This document shows positions 13,331 through 14,546 of a stretch of DNA of 14,546 nucleotides, in pieces; positions within the stretch are counted from its first letter, which is position 1; each line of letters starts with the position of its first letter. Both the position numbers and the translations under genes were made by a program. The notes under the pieces were generated by a model. It worked only from the letters and a program-made list of their open reading frames with translations, did not search any database and was not told the origin of the DNA. Source of the DNA: Candidatus Altimarinota bacterium (GTDB taxonomy: Bacteria; Patescibacteriota; Gracilibacteria; UBA4473); NCBI GenBank assembly GCA_020629095.1, contig JAHDDZ010000017.1, positions 1 to 14,546 on the forward strand, in the 5' to 3' direction.

Positions 13331-13359
13331 ATTATGCAGTACAGAAATGCTTTTGTCTA
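13331..13359 (-). promoter_or_regulatory. Promoter of ccdA (leaderless type)
   Basis: On the minus strand TAGACA (13359-13354) and CATAAT (13336-13331), each five of six to consensus, are 17 bases apart, and the ATG at 13324 follows six bases later. This is one of the two best promoters in the window. Confidence 0.65.
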
Positions 13360-13378
13360 CTGCGCTCTGTTGCGCAAG

Positions 13379-13699
13379 CTACTCACTTTTTTCTGCTGCT
13401 TTATCTTTAAAAATGCTATAATAAAGCGCTTTTGAAAGTCCAAAAAGAGTGGCATTTGACTGAAACAAGCTACTAAGATCGCCTTGCCGAACAGCCTCAA
13501 AGGAATCTTTCACATGCGCCTTTGTGCCCTCTACGCCACTGATTATACTATTATTAAACCCGTTTATTTTCTCAATAGAGCCTACAAGCCAAGCCGGAAG
13601 AATTTTTTTTGCTAGTGACCAAATCGCCCCAGAGATGCCCCCCTCTGTGCCCTTGGCAAGCATGAGACCAACTGCCCAAGCGGCATCAAATATTTCCAT
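13379..13699 (-). CDS. Unrecognised small protein, possibly the C-terminal part of the upstream gene
   Basis: The 106-residue frame starts MEIFDAAWAVGLMLAKG and carries amphipathic or hydrophobic stretches (ISGAIWSLAKKILPAWLVGSI) followed by a charged helix and a second hydrophobic stretch (LFGLSKALYYSIF); it ends in a Lys/Glu-rich tail. I recognise no family. It overlaps the preceding minus-strand gene by 88 bases, far more than any other junction here. The codon usage of this frame looks normal, whereas the overlapping end of the other frame does not (see findings). Either it is a separate membrane-associated protein, or the two are one gene split by a single-base frameshift near 13700. Confidence 0.55.
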   Translation of the reverse strand: MEIFDAAWAVGLMLAKGTEGGISGAIWSLAKKILPAWLVGSIEKINGFNNSIISGVEGTKAHVKDSFEAVRQGDLSSLFQSNATLFGLSKALYYSIFKDKAAEKSE

Positions 13700-14466
13700 G
13701 AGCCCTTATTCGTAATCCATCCATAGACATATGACAACACAGCTGAAATCAAAAGGGCTTTGTTGTTTGTCACAAAACCAGTCACTATATCAGACATCTC
13801 TCCTGCCTTGTTTTTTGCAGTTTCCAAAATCTCTTGCCCCTCTCCACTTACTGCTGCGGCAACCTCCTGCGGAAGTTCGTCATGCGTGGCTGGGTCAAGC
13901 AAATCAAACCCATTTGATGGGTCTGCTGTTATTTCTGTGAACAACTCAAGCCACTTTCCATCCTGTGCTGCTGCCACATCAGCACTCCAGTTTTTCTCAT
14001 TTCCATAGTGCTCCAATAGCTTTTGGCGCGCCTCACCTTTTGTTGGAATCACTTCTCTATCAATGTTCTGTAAGACTTTCGTTGCCGTTAATTCCTCTCC
14101 GCCTTCCAACTGAAGCATCTTCATTAACTGCTGTTTCATAGCAAATCTATCCATTAAAAATGGATCATTTGTGAGCGTCTCTATGCCAGATGAAAAACTC
14201 CCCCGAAAAATATCTGCCTGCAGCCTTTGAAGTGCTTCTGCCTGCTGCTGCCCTTCTAGTCCTAGTGCTTGTTTGATTGCCTGCTCTTTGCTTACTATTT
14301 CCGCCTCTACAGCTGATTTTTCTTGGGCTTTCTCACCAAAAGAATCCCCTGCGATGATCTGACGAGACGCCTCAATTATCTGCTTCAGCCCCTCTATTTC
14401 TGCCCTCACAGATTGTTCATCTGCTATTTCTTTCCCTTTTGTACGGAGCCAGTCAAATATTCCCAT
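13612..14466 (-). CDS. Unrecognised protein with coiled coil and C-terminal membrane segment
   Basis: From the ATG at 14466 the product begins MGIFDWLRTKGKEIADEQ and has 284 residues. Residues about 18-90 are Glu/Lys/Gln/Ala-rich with heptad-like hydrophobic spacing, predicting a coiled coil. A middle region (SGIETLTNDPFLMDRFAMKQQLMKML...) is helical and unlike anything I know. A hydrophobic segment (ALLISAVLSYVYGWI) lies near residue 240. The last 25 or so residues (PRAQRGASLGRFGH) look like out-of-frame reading. Alternative starts are the ATG at 14472 and the ATG at 14502, which overlaps a possible upstream stop as ATGA; 14466 is favoured by the sensible N-terminus and downstream position relative to the promoter. 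Function unknown. Confidence 0.6.
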   Translation of the reverse strand: MGIFDWLRTKGKEIADEQSVRAEIEGLKQIIEASRQIIAGDSFGEKAQEKSAVEAEIVSKEQAIKQALGLEGQQQAEALQRLQADIFRGSFSSGIETLTNDPFLMDRFAMKQQLMKMLQLEGGEELTATKVLQNIDREVIPTKGEARQKLLEHYGNEKNWSADVAAAQDGKWLELFTEITADPSNGFDLLDPATHDELPQEVAAAVSGEGQEILETAKNKAGEMSDIVTGFVTNNKALLISAVLSYVYGWITNKGSWKYLMPLGQLVSCLPRAQRGASLGRFGH

Positions 14467-14485
14467 ACACATATTCCCATACACA
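14458..14485 (-). repeat. Perfect 14-bp tandem duplication containing the start codon
   Basis: Read on the minus strand, the unit TGTGTATGGGAATA occurs twice in direct succession. Each copy contains ATGGGAATA, the first codons of the MGIF start, but the unit is not a multiple of three, so only the downstream copy is in frame with the long gene. Confidence 0.93.
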
Positions 14486-14486
14486 C

Positions 14487-14515
14487 ATTCTATACCACTC
14501 ATTTGGCATTTTCAA
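14487..14515 (-). promoter_or_regulatory. Strong promoter candidate of the last minus-strand gene (leaderless type)
   Basis: On the minus strand TTGAAA (14515-14510) and TAGAAT (14492-14487), each five of six to consensus, are 17 bases apart. The first copy of the duplicated ATG (14480) follows six bases later. A 7-bp inverted repeat GGCATTT/AAATGCC (14505-14511 and 14518-14524) overlaps the -35 and could be an operator. Confidence 0.6.
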
Positions 14516-14546
14516 GCAAATGCCTCAAAACCCATTCGCCCACTGC
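14499..14546 (-). CDS. Possible C-terminal end of a gene entering from the right edge
   Basis: Sixteen codons including the TGA at 14501-14499 are open to the window edge and read AVGEWVLRHLLENAK, a plausible helical C-terminus. The stop would overlap the ATG at 14502 as ATGA, the same junction type as rbfA-rdgB and the sufD-like gene with pyrE. An open stretch this short can occur by chance, so support is weak. Confidence 0.3.
   Translation of the reverse strand, partial: AVGEWVLRHLLENAK

Noticed and set aside
1..14546. Defence system, CRISPR array, prophage or transposon
   Set aside because: I found no regular direct repeats, no transposase, integrase or nuclease-effector cassette, and no tRNA-like attachment site; the gene content is housekeeping plus two unknown genes.

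Overview
The window looks like a compact chromosomal segment of an ultra-small Patescibacteria (Candidate Phyla Radiation, CPR) type bacterium. The main reasons are a ribosomal-protein cluster that runs rpsE directly into rplO with no rpmD (uL30) between them, as is known for CPR; short or stripped-down versions of several housekeeping proteins; head-to-tail and tail-to-tail gene overlaps; and almost no Shine-Dalgarno sequences. UGA is a normal stop: several genes end in TGA and a class-2 release factor (prfB) is present. This argues against the UGA-glycine code of Gracilibacteria and Absconditabacteria. CGA is clearly arginine and is the favoured Arg codon in most of the ribosomal genes. I cannot place the organism below CPR from sequence alone.

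Layout. (1) 1-2130, plus strand: end of rpsH, then rplF-rplR-rpsE-rplO, closed by a strong terminator; secY does not follow. (2) 2185-4299, minus: a DnaQ-type exonuclease fused to a DinG-like helicase whose ATPase motifs are eroded. It is divergent from rbfA and an rdgB/HAM1-type nucleotide pyrophosphatase (plus, overlapping by ATGA). (3) 5235-6492, minus: serS with an interrupted reading frame, meeting rdgB tail to tail. (4) 6580-8282, plus: a DHH-phosphoesterase-like protein that has lost most of its metal-binding residues, then rpsT with its terminator. (5) 8252-8695, minus: lspA, whose last codons contain the rpsT terminator; divergent from a tsaB-like gene and prfB (plus). (6) 10402-13324, minus: an apparent operon ccdA, short sufD-like gene, pyrE, a 58-residue lipoprotein, and a riboflavin kinase/5-formyltetrahydrofolate cyclo-ligase fusion, with end overlaps at most junctions. 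(7) 13379-14546, minus: two unrecognised genes (coiled-coil/membrane) that may be one frameshifted gene, then a possible gene end at the right edge. No intergenic stretch exceeds 300 bases. I saw no tRNA, rRNA, CRISPR, transposase or phage gene.

The most striking shared property is how genes start. At about eight promoters a -10-like hexamer lies only 6-8 bases before the start codon, usually with a -35-like hexamer 17 bases further upstream. Transcripts would then begin at or next to the start codon (leaderless). Downstream operon genes mostly start on TAATG, TGATG or ATGA overlaps. The best promoter of this kind (14487-14515) points at a start codon that has been tandemly duplicated within a 14-bp repeat.
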